Under the pieces are notes generated by a model. It was not told where the DNA came from and ran no database searches. It saw only the letters and a program-made list of their open reading frames with translations. Below, in pieces: positions 10,800-22,300 of a stretch of 64,000 nt of DNA. Source of the stretch: Gonocerus acuteangulatus (lineage: Eukaryota > Arthropoda > Insecta > Hemiptera > Coreidae); NCBI GenBank assembly GCA_946811695.1, contig OX328123.1, forward strand, positions 14,229,162 through 14,293,161, given 5' to 3'. Made by a program: the position numbers and the translations under genes. Within the stretch, counting starts at the first letter, position 1. Each line of letters opens with the position of its first letter.

Positions 10800-10860
10800 G
10801 GATCTCGTATTTTTTGTTGGCTTCTCTATTTTAGAGAATTTAATTTATCAAGTAATTGAG
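10250..10860. other. Unclassified AT-rich stretch with two (TA)n tracts
   Basis: It contains (TA)n at about 10345-10399 and 10757-10796 and ~350 bp of unique sequence between them. The 68-codon open frame at 10406-10612 has no recognisable motif. I see no gene. Confidence 0.5.
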
Positions 10861-10893
10861 TTTTATATCAGAGTAGGGTAAAAATCAACTAAA

Positions 10894-12375
10894 CGATTGA
10901 CAAATCGATTAAATTTTACTTATCACTAATCAATCATGGGATAAACTATTATCAGAATTAGTCATCATTAGATTATTCTCGTTAATCATTAGTCTTAGGT
11001 CATATTAATCATTACTCACATGTGAAATTAGTCATCAATCTATCCGTTAGTCGACAATCGTTGACAGTCTGTAGTAATGATTGACAAATCGATTAAATTT
11101 TACTTATGACTAATCAATCATGGGATAAACTATTATCAGAATTAGTCATCATTAGATTATTCTCGTTAATCATTAGTCATAGGGAATATTAATAATTACT
11201 CACATGTGAAATTAGTCATCAAACTATCCGATAGTCGACAATCATTGACAGTCTGTAGTAATGATTGACAAATCGATTAAATTTTACTTATGAATAATCA
11301 ATCATGGGAGAAACTATTATCAGAATTAGTCATCATTAGATTATTCTCGTTAATCATTAGTCATAGGGAATATTAATAATTACTCACATGTGAAATTAGT
11401 CATCAATCTATCCGATAGTCGACAATCATTGACAGTCTGTAGTAATGATTGACAAATCGATTAAATTTTACTTATGACTAATCAATCATGGGAGAAACTA
11501 TTATCAGAATTAGTCATCATTAGATTATTCTCGTTAATCATTAGTCATAGGGAATATTAATAATTACTCACATGTGAAATTAGTCATCAAACTATCCGAT
11601 AGTCGACAATCATTGACAGTCTGTAGTAATGATTGACAAATCGATTATATTTTACTTATGACTAATCAATCATGGGAGAAACTATTATCAGAATTAGTCA
11701 TCATTAGATTATTCTCGTTAATCATTAGTCATAGGGAATATTAATAATTACTCACATGTGAAATTAGTCATCAATCTATCCGATAGTCGACAATCATTGA
11801 CAGTCTGTAGTAATGATTGACAAATCGATTAAATTTTACTTATGAATAATCAATCATGGGATAAACTATTATCAGAATTAGCCATCATTAGAGTATTCTC
11901 GTTAATCAGTAGTCATAGGTCATATTAATCATTACTCACATGTGAAATTAGTCATCAATCTATCCGTTAGTCGACAATCATTGACAGTCTGTAGTAATGA
12001 TTGACAAATCGATTAAATTGTACTTATGACTAATCAATCATGGGATAAACTATTATCAGAATTAGTCATCATTAGATTATTCTCGTTAATCAGTAGTCAT
12101 AGGTCATATTAATCATTACTCACATGTGAAATTAGTCATCAATCTATCCGTTAGTCGACAATCATTGACAGTCTGTAGTAATGATTGACAAATCGATTAA
12201 ATTTTACTTATGACTAATCAATCATGGGATAAACTATTTTCATAATTAGTCATCCATAGATTATTCTCGTTAATCATTAGTCATAGGTAATATTAATCAT
12301 TACTCACATGTGAAATTAGTCATCAGTCTATCCGTTAGTCGACAATCATTGGCAGTCTGTAGAAATGATTGACAT
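10894..12375 (+). repeat. 184-bp satellite, 8 units
   Basis: GATTGACAAATCGATTAAAT recurs at about 10895, 11079, 11263, 11447, 11631, 11815, 11999 and 12183, an even 184-bp spacing. Units contain acatgtgaaattagtcatca and gtcgacaatcattgacagtc. Inner units share the ccgatagtc and gggagaaac variants, whereas flanking units have ccgttagtc and gggataaac, so the array grew from the middle. Confidence 0.93.
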
Positions 12376-12766
12376 GACTAAAGTCATAAATACTTTCTGT
12401 ATTAGGCCAATACCTACTTGTTTACACATATACATAGGGGATTAGAATTCCTTCATGAAGCAGTACTGTTTTATCTTTTGAACAGTCTGTTTAAAAGATA
12501 GATTTGTTCAGAAGACTGAACGACGAATGTTTTGAGCCTTATGCATTATAAATGTGATTATTGGTGTAATTATTATTACTATTACGCTCAACACTGAAAT
12601 TATTACGCAAAAACCTTTTTCTATAATAATTAATTCGAAATTTTATGAAGTTAAACATCAATCATAAATCTACTTTTTTAGCCTTTAATCATAGATCTGC
12701 GTCAGTTTAGTCATTAATCATTAGTCTTTAGTCAACCATATTTTATTCACTAATCATTAATCACAT

Positions 12767-13127
12767 AAAAAAAAAAAAAATCAGTCCCGTAACAGGCCAA
12801 GTGGGCCCTGAGGGGCAGATACTATAGAGGTATCTGATTCATGACTATACGGCACACTAGGGAGATAGTGTGGTCAGTACTATGCTCCGGCCGCCTGATT
12901 TTCCCCTTGGCTGCTTCGACTGCCTAGAGTCATTAGCACCCAAGGTACCCATTATTAAATTAATTAAAGGCTGGGTTGGCCTAGGGACGGTCAGGGAGGC
13001 CGAATTCAACCAATGAACGAAGACACAAGAAGAAAAAATCTTTAGTGCTTGCTCGGGATTTGAACTCAGGCCTCCAGCTTATTAGCTTATTAGTCCAGTG
13101 CTCTACCACTGAGCTAACCTCGCCCCC
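12767..13127 (-). mobile_element. tRNA-derived SINE, family S1, copy 1 (full length)
   Basis: Flanked by AATCACAT at 12759-12766 and 13128-13135. On the minus strand the head reads ggcgaggttagctcagtggt (A box) and gagttcaaatccc (B box), with gactAATaagc around the anticodon position, most like tRNA-Ile. A ~200-bp unrelated body follows. The 3' end is oligo(T), the opposite of the usual A tail. Other copies lie near 26.3, 30.8, 53.7 and 55.5 kb. Confidence 0.85.
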
Positions 13128-13133
13128 AATCAC

Positions 13134-13187
<54 letters not shown>

Positions 13188-13259
13188 CGTTAGTCATTAA
13201 TCACGGAGAAATATGATTGATCAATCATCAATCGTCACTCATACCCCGATCACTCATTT

Positions 13260-13615
13260 TTTTTTTTTTTTTTGTTACATTTCTTCTAAATATTTTCAGT
13301 TATGCCCACAAAAATAGCTAAGATTTTACAGATACCCACTATTACGCAATTGATATATAACGAACTTTACTTTTTATGAATAATTTTCCTTTCTAGAAAC
13401 TTTTTTTTTGAGGAGTAAAGGACAGTTTGAATGTCTTAAGATTTATGCGAATATCAGAGCTCTAACAGATGCGGGGCCCTGAACGTAACTCGGCTTTTGG
13501 TGTGTTGAGTTGAAAACTAATCCTACACGATTCAGACGACCTCCTTATGTACGATGATGTCATGTGTAATTATAACAATTTACTCAGCTGTTTTCTATTA
13601 TGAGAATTCAATGGA
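13260..13615. other. No recognisable feature
   Basis: Unique AT-rich sequence with a T-run at its left edge. No repeat copy or credible open frame was found. Confidence 0.5.
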
Positions 13616-13832
13616 CGGTTGGGATTCGACTAGGCGAAAAAAACAACCAAAAATCTATATTGGACGTTTCTGTTGCACTTTGGTACTAAAAATCCCTTGA
13701 TGAGGAAGGAAGACCACGAAAACATTAAGGTGACCATGATTATGTTATCGTGGTCAGCCAAAGTGCAGCCGAAACGCCCAATATAGATTTTTGGTTGTTT
13801 TTTCGCCTAGTCGATTCCCAACCATCCATTGA
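13616..13832. mobile_element. Degenerate inverted PLE-type repeat pair (subfamily P4)
   Basis: Arms 13616-13692 and 13752-13832 are inverted. Each has the GGTTGGGATTCGACTAG block and an atctatattgg(a/g)cgttt(c) block. The right arm retains GCCGAAACGCC and the left arm a mutated complement, so only the 3' half of the hammerhead-like motif survives. Confidence 0.5.
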
Positions 13833-13904
13833 CTTTTTATTACCTCAACGGCGCATTGTCTTCATTTTATTATGATTTATATTATTTTTCTTGAAAGTGC
13901 TATT

Positions 13905-13988
13905 TTCAACGCTCTCCTCACTCTCCTCGCTCTCCTCGCTCTCCTCGCTCTCCTTACTCTCCTCACTCTCCTCGCTCTCCTCACTTGC
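13905..13988 (+). repeat. 9-bp microsatellite (CTCTCCTCG)n
   Basis: About nine imperfect 9-bp units, alternating ctcg, ctca and ctta. It is strongly pyrimidine-biased on this strand. Confidence 0.9.
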
Positions 13989-14089
13989 CCCTACAAAACT
14001 TTAGCTCGGACTTATGGAGAAGATAGTTCTTAGCCGGTCATGAAGTTCGCTTGCATCTTTGGGGAATTTTTAAATAGTGAATATAAAAA

Positions 14090-14560
14090 AAAAATTAACA
14101 TTTTAATCAATAATATATTTTTCTTCACTACTATCTACAATTTCTCGCCATCTAACAGGCAGGTTTTAAATGTCAATATTTGAGAAATGCTCAGATTCGT
14201 ATGCAAACGAATTTGAATGTTCATTTTGTTCATCCTGTTCAGAATTTAACTTTTTTCCTAGTAAAGCAATTTTTAAAGGAAATAAATGAAAATCAATTTC
14301 ATCAACGACCGGGGTGTAAGAAAGAAGCGGAAAAAGCTCTCAAATAAATTCAACATTTTTTTAAAGCTTTGTTCTAGCCGTACGTGGTCTAGCATTATCA
14401 TGCTAAAACAACACTTTATTGACATTCAACATACACGAGCGGTTATTAATCCAGTAGATGAATCCGTTTTTGCCGACTTATAGTTTACCCAACTTTAAGT
14501 TTTTTAAACCATTTCTGCGCAGTCTTTACACAGTGATAGTATGTTCAACTCAAACTTTTA
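14090..14560 (-). pseudogene. mariner transposase relic
   Basis: On the minus strand a helix-turn-helix remnant TAQKWFKKLK (about 14500-14530) is followed after a large deletion by HDNARPRTA (about 14380-14405), the mariner catalytic D motif region. Then come DFHLF (compare mariner DYHLF), GKKLN and NLPVRWREIVD, which match the end of the protein in order. Stops interrupt it (after TKL and before NLPVRW). Most of the catalytic core is deleted, so it cannot encode an enzyme. The plus-strand open frame at 14286-14483 is its shadow. Confidence 0.7.
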
Positions 14561-14764
14561 TTTGTTTTCCCTCCAGATCTGTCAGATTCGCCACATGAAA
14601 ATAAAAAGTCCGTCTCGCAGGAGCTGCATAACTAAGCACTTTCCTCGGTATTAAGGTAGTGTAGATTGCATTCCTGAATAAATTTCTTTAAAAAAAAAAC
14701 TATATAAATAAAATAAAAACATGAACTTAATAAATACACAAAAACTTCATAATTTCGTCTTTTG

Positions 14765-15439
14765 AACTGACGCCGGAAGAGGATACAGGACTGTAGGGGG
14801 ACTTCCCCCTAGCGGCAGAAAGCGATCCTAGCGGCGGCTTTGTGAACCTACTTTTGGCGGGCTATTCTATTGAAATATAGTACAAAGTAAACCCCCCTTT
14901 CCGATAGACCGATTTAGCTCATTTTTACAACACTTCTTTCTAATGAATTACCCACGACGTATACCAAGTTTCGTTACAATTCCGCAGAATTTACGACCGG
15001 TCTAATGAACCGATTTAGTTTATTTTTACAACACATTTTTCTCTCTAGATTACCACTACGAATACCGAGTTTCGTCAAAATACAACAAACATTACGGCTG
15101 TTAGTAGCAAATTGGTTATGTGGGTCCGGAGTAAACCCCCCCCCCCTTCTAATGAACCGATTTACTTTATTTTTACAACACATTTTTGACTGTAGATTAC
15201 CACTAGGAATACCAAGTTTCGTTAAAATTTATCAAATACTACGGCTGGCATTGTCAAATAATTGTTTTGGGTTCGGGGTAAACCCCTCCTTCCGTTGGAC
15301 CGATTTTGGTGGTTTACGAAATCGTTCAATCGTTTGTTAATTGAACGCTGTATACCAAGTTTCGTGACGAAAAAACAAAAACTCTGGCCGCTATCGTGTT
15401 AATACACAGACACACACAAACACACACACACATATATAT

Positions 15440-15489
<50 letters not shown>

Positions 15490-15605
15490 CAGGGGTCATT
15501 TTCGGTTTCTACTAGGTAGGATCGATAAAAACTTGAAGAAATTTTTCAAAAATTCCGTCATGAGTGCAACCTCAATAGCTACTTTCTTTCGGAGGAAAGT
15601 GCTAA
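14765..15605 (+). repeat. Dispersed repeat family C, copy 1
   Basis: The ~840-bp element contains two to three imperfect ~120-bp internal repeats (taaacccccc, ...aatgaaccgatttag..., ...accaagtttcgt...), a (TA)n tract and a terminal block tttcggaggaaagtgctaaa. The inverse copy occupies 52410-53250 with the same order. No coding sequence or target duplication was identified. Confidence 0.7.
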
Positions 15606-16130
15606 AAAAATGTAACATATGTTCGTATTGATTGTCCATATTCATTTTCTATGGGCAATTTTGGGCAAAACTAATTAAAACTACATTCATTTTTTAGAGT
15701 AAAACTAAATATGAACTAAAAATTGCAACCTAAAGAGACTAAAACTAAAATTAAATTAACTAATGGATATTAGTTAAACTAAATCATTGGGACTTGATTA
15801 AAAACTAAATCAAAGCTTTATTTTAGATTAGTTTTACAAAAATAATTAATTAAATTATTTATTTATTTATGAGCCCCGTAACGTAAGGCGATGAGCTCAT
15901 CAAACATGATTTCAGTACTTCGTCAAGAAAAACAAAAAGTGTCAACAAAACTCAAATAATTTAAATATAAATAAGTAATGTGACAAAATATGCAAAACGT
16001 TTAAATAAAATACCACTAAAAAAAAAGCACAAAAGCAGCTTATGGCAATAATTTCAATATTAAAATTTTTAAAAGACTTAATTATTAATTAAGCTCTATT
16101 AGAGACAAATATAAAGAATAGTCAATGCTC
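15606..16130. other. No recognisable feature
   Basis: AT-rich sequence with repeated aactaaa words around 15680-15840. No gene is visible. Confidence 0.5.
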
Positions 16131-16148
16131 GGAAATTAAAATTTTGTT

Positions 16149-16786
16149 GAGAGGAGATCGTTGACCGTAGATGATGCAAGGTAGGGATTGTCGGGGTTCG
16201 GTCACTGAGAGGAGATCGTTGACCGTTGATGATGCAAGGTAGGGATTGTCGGGGTTCGGTCATTGAGAGGAGATCGTTGACCGTAGATGATGCAAGGTAG
16301 GGATTGTCGGGGTTCCTTCATTGAGAGGAGATCGTTGACCGTAGATGATGCAAGGTAGGGATTGTCGGGGTTCGGTCATTGAGAGGAGATCGTTGACCGT
16401 AGATGATGCAAGGTAGGGATTGTCGGGGTTCCTTCATTGAGAGGAGATCGTTGACCGTAGATGATGCAAGGTAGGGATTGTCGGGGTTCGGTCATTGAGA
16501 GGAGATCGTTGACCGTAGATGATGCAAGATAGGGATTGTCGGGGTTCGGTCATTGAGAGGAGATCGTTGACCGTAGATGATGCAAGGTAGGGATTGTCGG
16601 GGTTCGGTCATTGAGAGGAGATCGTTGACCGTAGATGATGCAAGGTAGGGATTGTCGGGGTTCGGTCATTGAGAGGAGATCGTTGACCGTAGATGATGCG
16701 AGGTAGGGATTGTCGGGGTTCGGTCATTGAGAGGAGATCGTTGTCCGTAGATGATGCAAGGTAGGGATTGTCGGGGTTCGGTCACT
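16149..16786 (-). repeat. 58-bp satellite built from a PLE-type terminal repeat (11 units)
   Basis: GAGAGGAGATCGTTGACCGT recurs every 58 bp from 16149 to 16729. The unit is the outer end of the P1 terminal repeat, compare 24054-24112 in inverse orientation. The array abuts a P1 copy with a hammerhead-like motif. Units 3 and 5 share the ggttccttcatt variant. Confidence 0.92.
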
Positions 16787-16960
16787 GCTACTTAATAAAA
16801 CTACATTTTATCGTAAAAATGGTTTTATTGTGCCGACGTTTCGGCTTGAACTTCAAGCCTTCATCAGGGCGATGGGAAGGTTGAGAACTATACCTCACCG
16901 ATGTGGGATAATTTCGTCGGCACAATAAAACCATTTTTACGATAAAATGTAAATCCCTAC
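16787..16960 (-). mobile_element. PLE-type terminal repeat, subfamily P1, with short inverted end
   Basis: On the minus strand: hammerhead-like motif, then gcacaataaaaccatttttac and the gataaaatgtagttttatta block leading into the 58-bp array. At 16912-16952 the same gcacaataaaacc...gataaaatgta block is present in plus orientation, making a partial fold-back. Confidence 0.65.
16831..16870 (-). ncRNA. Hammerhead-like motif, P1 (16.8 kb)
   Basis: Minus strand: GCC, CTGATGA, A, stem II GGCTTG/CAAGCC closing an AAGTT loop, GAAA, CGTC, GGC. The flanking GCC and GGC form stem I. Confidence 0.65.
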
Positions 16961-17084
16961 CTTGAATTAAAATTTAGGTTTGCCTAAATAAGGAAAAAAA
17001 AAATAGTACTTAGGCTTAGGCTTTTTAAATGAACATGCCACTACACAAACATAACTGATCAACGTCATCAGGTCTGTAATTGTC

Positions 17085-17380
17085 CTTTTATCCCAAGAAA
17101 TAGGTGAGGACTTCATTCTTGTTGATCAATGCTTGAACTGATTTTGCAAGGATGGTTCTACATTTCTTAGCGGAAGAAGAAAAAACTTGCATGAACTGCC
17201 CCGCTTGTTCACCAGACATGAATCCTGTTGAATATGTTTAGGACAAACTCCAACGCCATTAACACATGTTCGCATAGTCCACATAACGTGGATGACACCT
17301 TAATTGAGAAATGAGCTTCTTTACCTTAACGTTATACTGTGAGCTTAATAAGGAGCATGAACCGCCGATGTGAAGCATAG
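17085..17380 (+). pseudogene. Tc1-like transposase C-terminal relic
   Basis: Plus-strand reading shows ARMVLHFLAEEE, then CMNCPACSPDMNPVEYV, which corresponds to the Tc1 'WPSQSPDLNPIEHVW' catalytic region including the E of DD34E, then DKLQRH and SMNRRCEA. Stops replace W after EYV and elsewhere, and the upstream catalytic domain is not recognisable. No terminal repeats were found. It is a short dead fragment. Confidence 0.75.
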
Positions 17381-17495
17381 ATTCAAAGCATACAATATAT
17401 ACAATTTGTAAAAGTGTTTATTTCGTATAGTTATATGATTTTTTTTTAAAAAAAATACATTTTTCTTTATCTTTATTTGGTTATTTTTTTTAATA

Positions 17496-18347
17496 CAGTG
17501 GAACATGGAGAATTCGCACTTCCATAATATGAAATCGTCTTTAATTGAATATTTCTCTCGGTCCCTAGAATTTAATGCATAAACAATGTAGAAATATCAT
17601 GATTAATTCTAATGAAATGTTGGATAATTCGAATTGTTTACGAGTGTGACCCTCCAATGGGAAGTGGTCAGGGATGGGCCGGATCTTAACTCTTGTCAAA
17701 CTATTTCCCCCTCGGGCAACTGCTTAAAAAAAGCTGGATTTTTAAAATCAAACGGAAGTGGAATAAGTCGCATTGATTCTGTCGAGGATTTACAACCAGT
17801 GGACGGATGGGAAGACGTCGTTCCAGACTGTCGGATAAACCTGTGAAGACTTCATTAATGTCGATGAAGATGTCGCAGTGTGCGGTGACTTTACTGAAGC
17901 CGAAATAATCGCGGATGTTCTGGAAGAGATTCGCAGCTTCTCAGAAGCATGATGATGAAGACGATGAATCAGCTGATGAAAATGAGTCTACAGTGACCCA
18001 GGAAACACCCGTCCAGTCGTATCACTGTTGTATATAAAGGAATTAAGGCGATTTATAGAAAGTAAAAATTATGTCAATGAGGATGAATCTTTTGTGATCT
18101 ACGTACAACAGGTTTTTTTTGTTGTTTTTTTTAAAGTTATTTATTTCTTATGTACTTAATCATCAATTTGAGTAATTTTTATTTTTCTTTAAATAAAATT
18201 TATGTATTTTTTTTTACTTAAAACTATGTGAAAATATGAATTTCGATTTTTTAGCCCTTTATTTTCAAAAACTTTTGTAATTCGAATTTTGGATTATTTG
18301 AACTTTTTCATCAGTCCTTAGGGGTTTGAATTAGCCAAGTTGTGCTG
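17496..18347 (+). mobile_element. pogo/Tigger-like element, internally deleted
   Basis: Flanked by TA dinucleotides (17494-17495 and 18348-18349). Ends are CAGTGGAACATGGAGAATTC and the inverse of CAGCACAACTTGGCTAATTC, diverged but alignable inverted repeats. It holds only the C-terminal part of a transposase reading frame. Confidence 0.65.
17640..18115 (+). pseudogene. Tigger transposase C-terminal relic
   Basis: The reading starts near SVTLQWEVV and contains TISPSGNCLKKAGFL, which fits the Tigger/Jerky 'TIxNCFRKAGF' region. After a frameshift near 17846 come an acidic stretch (EDFINVDEDVAV, TEAEIIADVLEEI), a second shift into DDEDDESADENES, and ELRRFIES, the typical C-terminal segment of this family. 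At least three frame breaks make it inactive. The N-terminal DNA-binding and DDE regions are absent. Confidence 0.7.
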
Positions 18348-18579
18348 TACCATTACCAATGGATCCTGGTGCTGTACCTTACCAAGTAAAGTATAATACA
18401 CACAAAGAACCAAAAAAGACGGAAGTATATTTAAAAAAGAGTGTTTCCTATATTTTGATGAGTGCTCCACATCAATTTGTGAGGAGTAGGTATACTATTT
18501 CTTGGCAAATGCTTATAATACTGAAGAACAGGATATAATAGTTAAGTCCTATAAGAAATATCTAATGTACATTACTTAC

Positions 18580-18668
18580 TCAAATGATTGGTCGGTGTCG
18601 CCCTCCTGTCGTAGTCCTTCTTCAACAAGCTGTCGAGAATCTGAAGGTGATCCATCTTGGCTGCTTCC
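18580..18668 (-). CDS. Candidate exon of a Cys-loop ligand-gated anion channel
   Basis: The minus strand has an acceptor-like GTTGCAG ending at 18669, 89 bp of open sequence, and a strong donor A|GTAAGT at 18579. It translates as EAAKMDHLQILDSLLKK, then DYDRRATPTNHL. The ILDxLLxxYDxRxxP pattern is the conserved start of the extracellular ligand-binding domain in GABA-A, glycine and GluCl-type receptor subunits. Codon use is GC-richer than the surroundings. The exon starts after the second base and ends after the first base of a codon. No neighbouring exons were recognised, so introns would be long. The family assignment rests on one short motif and is an inference from memory. Confidence 0.45.
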
Positions 18669-19046
18669 CTGCAACATCATCAATCTACTTTAGAACCAGC
18701 TTCCGTCTCTTTGGAAGCATTTGTTAGAGATTCACTTTAAAAGAAAATGTTTTTTTTTTTTTTTTTTTTTTTTTTAAGTCTTCTTTACAAAACTGAATTC
18801 CGCTAAAGTGGGGATTGACTCATTAACACTAGATTTACCAGACCTGGTACTGGTATAAATGTCAAAAACTAAAAATATATTTGTTACTAATATATATAAA
18901 GTAACATCAAGTTCATTAAATGTATTCTCTGCTTATAGCTGTTATGACAAACGTCATAACATCATTTAGGAAAGAAAATGTTATATGTAGTAGGAATTTT
19001 GAATTGAAATTGCAGGACCAGTCAAAATGACTGGAAAATAAACAAG

Positions 19047-19280
19047 AAGAAGTTGTCCTCGCTCGTTTACGGATTGGACATACTCGACTTACCCACGAAT
19101 TTCTTATGACAAGACGCCACAAACCAATATGTAACACAGAACTTACGATTAAACATTTGCTGACAGACTGCCAGAGAAGAAGCAATTACAACATACCGTA
19201 TGATCAACACTATACTGACCTACCTCAAGAATACAGGACTATACAACCTTATTTGATGAACGTCTGCAATGATGGCTTAT
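19047..19280 (+). pseudogene. Jockey-like non-LTR retrotransposon, 3' coding fragment
   Basis: Reads EEVVLARLRIGHTRLTHEFL, then ELTIKHLLTDCQRRSNYNIP, and ends at a stop near 19280. This is the conserved segment just after the RNase H domain (RLRIGHTRLTH ... LTVEHILxxC). The usual CxxC before LTIKH is damaged. The related copy at 51855-52260 keeps both cysteines. It is a 5'-truncated copy. Confidence 0.75.
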
Positions 19281-19379
19281 AATATATTATATCTCCATCG
19301 CTACTAAGCACTATTTATAGGTGAACCCTACGTCTAAACCATTACATAACCACACACGCTTCCAACACCAATAACCATG

Positions 19380-22300
19380 CTGGTTTCCTAGAATAGCTAA
19401 GTTCAGAGGATACTGTTCTTTGTGTTATCGCCATTTCCTAGAATAGCTAAGTTCAGAGGATACTGTTCTTTGTGTTATCGCCATTTCCTATAATAGCTAA
19501 GTTCAGAGGATACTGTTCTTTGTGTTATCGCCATTTCCTAGAATAGCTAAGTTCAGAGGATACTGTTCTTTGTGTTATCGCCATTTCCTAGAATAGCTAA
19601 GTTCAGAGGATACTGTTCTTTGTGTTATCGCCATTTCCTAGAATAGCTAAGTTCAGAGGATACTGTTCTTTGTGTTATCGCCATTTCCTAGAATAGCTAA
19701 GTTCAGAGGATACTGTTCTTTGTGTTATCGCCATTTCCTAGAATAGCTAAGTTCAGAGGATACTGTTCTTTGTGTTATCGCCATTTCCTAGAATAGCTAA
19801 GTTCAGAGGATACTGTTCTTTGTGTTATCGCCATTTCCTAGAATAGCTAAGTTCAGAGGATACTGTTCTTTGTGTTATCGCCATTTCCTAGAATAGCTGA
19901 GTTCAGAGGATACTGTTCTTTGTGTTATCGCCATTTCCTAGAATAGTTAAGTTCAGAGGATACTGTTCTTCCAACACCAATAACCATGCAGATTTGCTAG
20001 AATAGCTGAGTTCAGAGGATACTGTTCTTTGTGTTATCGCCATTTCCTAGAATAGCTAAGTTCAGAGGATACTGTTCTTTGTGTTATCGCCATTTCCTAG
20101 AATAGCTAAGTTCAGAGGATACTGTTCTTTGTGTTATCGCCATTTCCTAGAATAGCTGAGTTCAGAGGATACTGTTCTTTGTGTTATCGCCATTTCCTAT
20201 AATAGTTAAGTTCAGAGGATACTGTTCTTTGTGTTATCGCCATTTCCTAGAATAGCTAAGTTCAGAGGATACTGTTCTTTGTGTTATCGCCATTTCCTAG
20301 AATAGCTAAGTTCAGAGGATACTGTTCTTTGTGTTATCGCCATTTCCTAGAATAGCTAAGTTCAGAGGATACTGTTCTTTGTGTTATCGCCATTTCCTAT
20401 AATAGCTAAGTTCAGAGGATACTGTTCTTTGTGTTATCGCCATTTCCTAGAATAGTTAAGTTCAGAGGATACTGTTCTTTGTGTTATCGCCATTTCCTAG
20501 AATAGCTAAGTTCAGAGGATACTGTTCTTTGTGTTATCGCCATTTCCTATAATAGCTAAGTTCAGAGGATACTGTTCTTTGTGTTATCGCCATTTCCTAG
20601 AATAGTTAAGTTCAGAGGATACTGTTCTTTGTGTTATCGCCATTTCCTAGAATAGCTAAGTTCAGAGGATACTGTTCTTTGTGTTATCGCCATTTCCTAG
20701 AATAGCTAAGTTCAGAGGATACTGTTCTTTGTGTTATCGCCATTTCCTAGAATAGCTAAGTTCAGAGGATACTGTTCTTTGTGTTATCGCCATTTCCTAT
20801 AATAGTTAAGTTCAGAGGATACTGTTCTTCCAACACCAATAACCATGCAGATTTGCTAGAATAGCTAAGTTCAGAGGATACTGTTCTTTGTGTTATCGCC
20901 ATTTCCTAGAATAGCTAAGTTCAGAGGATACTGTTCTTTGTGTTATCGCCATTTCCTATAATAGCTAAGTTCAGAGGATACTGTTCTTTGTGTTATCGCC
21001 ATTTCCTAGAATAGCTGAGTTCAGAGGATACTGTTCTTTGTGTTATCGCCATTTCCTAGAATAGCTAAGTTCAGAGGATACTGTTCTTTGTGTTATCGCC
21101 ATTTCCTAGAATAGTTAAGTTCAGAGGATACTGTTCTTCCAACACCAATAACCATGCAGATTTGCTAGAATAGCTAAGTTCAGAGGATACTGTTCTTTGT
21201 GTTATCGCCATTTCCTATAATAGCTAAGTTCAGAGGATACTGTTCTTCCAACACCAATAACCATGCAGATTTGCTAGAATAGCTAAGTTCAGAGGATACT
21301 GTTCTTTGTGTTATCGCCATTTCCTATAATAGCTAAGTTCAGAGGATACTGTTCTTCCAACACCAATAACCATGCAGATTTGCTAGAATAGCTAAGTTCA
21401 GAGGATACTGTTCTTTGTGTTATCGCCATTTCCTAGAATATCTAAGTTCAGAGGATACTGTTCTTTGTGTTATCGCCATTTCCTAGAATAGCTAAGTTCA
21501 GAGGATACTGTTCTTTGTGTTATCGCCATTTCCTAGAATAGTTAAGTTCAGAGGATACTGTTCTTTGTGTTATCGCCATTTCCTAGAATAGTTAAGTTCA
21601 GAGGATACTGTTCTTTGTGTTATCGCCATTTCCTAGAATAGCTAAGTTCAGAGGATACTGTTCTTTGTGTTATCGCCATTTCCTAGAATAGCTAAGTTCA
21701 GAGGATACTGTTCTTTGTGTTATCGCCATTTCCTATAATAGCTAAGTTCAGAGGATACTGTTCTTTGTGTTATCACCATTTCCTAGAATAGCTAAGTTCA
21801 GAGGATACTGTTCTTTGTGTTATCGCCATTTCCTATAATAGTTAAGTTCAGAGGATACTGTTCTTCCAACACCAATAACCATGCAGATTTGCTAGAATAG
21901 CTAAGTTCAGAGGATACTGTTCTTTGTGTTATCGCCATTTCCTAGAATAGCTAAGTTCAGAGGATACTGTTCTTTGTGTTATCGCCATTTCCTAGAATAG
22001 TTAAGTTCAGAGGATACTGTTCTTTGTGTTATCGCCATTTCCTAGAATAGCTGAGTTCAGAGGATACTGTTCTTTGTGTTATCGCCATTTCCTAGAATAG
22101 CTAAGTTCAGAGGATACTGTTCTTTGTGTTATCGCCATTTCCTAGAATAGTTAAGTTCAGAGGATACTGTTCTTTGTGTTATCGCCATTTCCTAGAATAG
22201 CTGAGTTCAGAGGATACTGTTCTTTGTGTTATCGCCATTTCCTAGAATAGCTAAGTTCAGAGGATACTGTTCTTTGTGTTATCGCCATTTCCTATAATAG

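Larger units (their letters stand above)
10868..13260. mobile_element. Candidate non-autonomous DNA element containing a satellite
   Basis: The left end CAGAGTAGGGTAAAAATCAA resembles the hAT ends seen elsewhere in this window. The right side near 13230-13250 (atcgtcactcataccccgat) is only a partial inverted match, and I find no convincing target duplication. Boundaries are tentative. The interior holds the 184-bp satellite and a SINE; 12400-12758 is otherwise unremarkable. Confidence 0.35.

Noticed and set aside
12767..13127. A genuine tRNA gene at the head of the SINE
   Set aside because: The A and B boxes are present, but the acceptor stem does not pair and the copy continues into a shared SINE body with target duplications.
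16149..16786. Regular array resembling a CRISPR
   Set aside because: The units are contiguous without unique spacers, the organism is eukaryotic, and the unit is a retroelement end.
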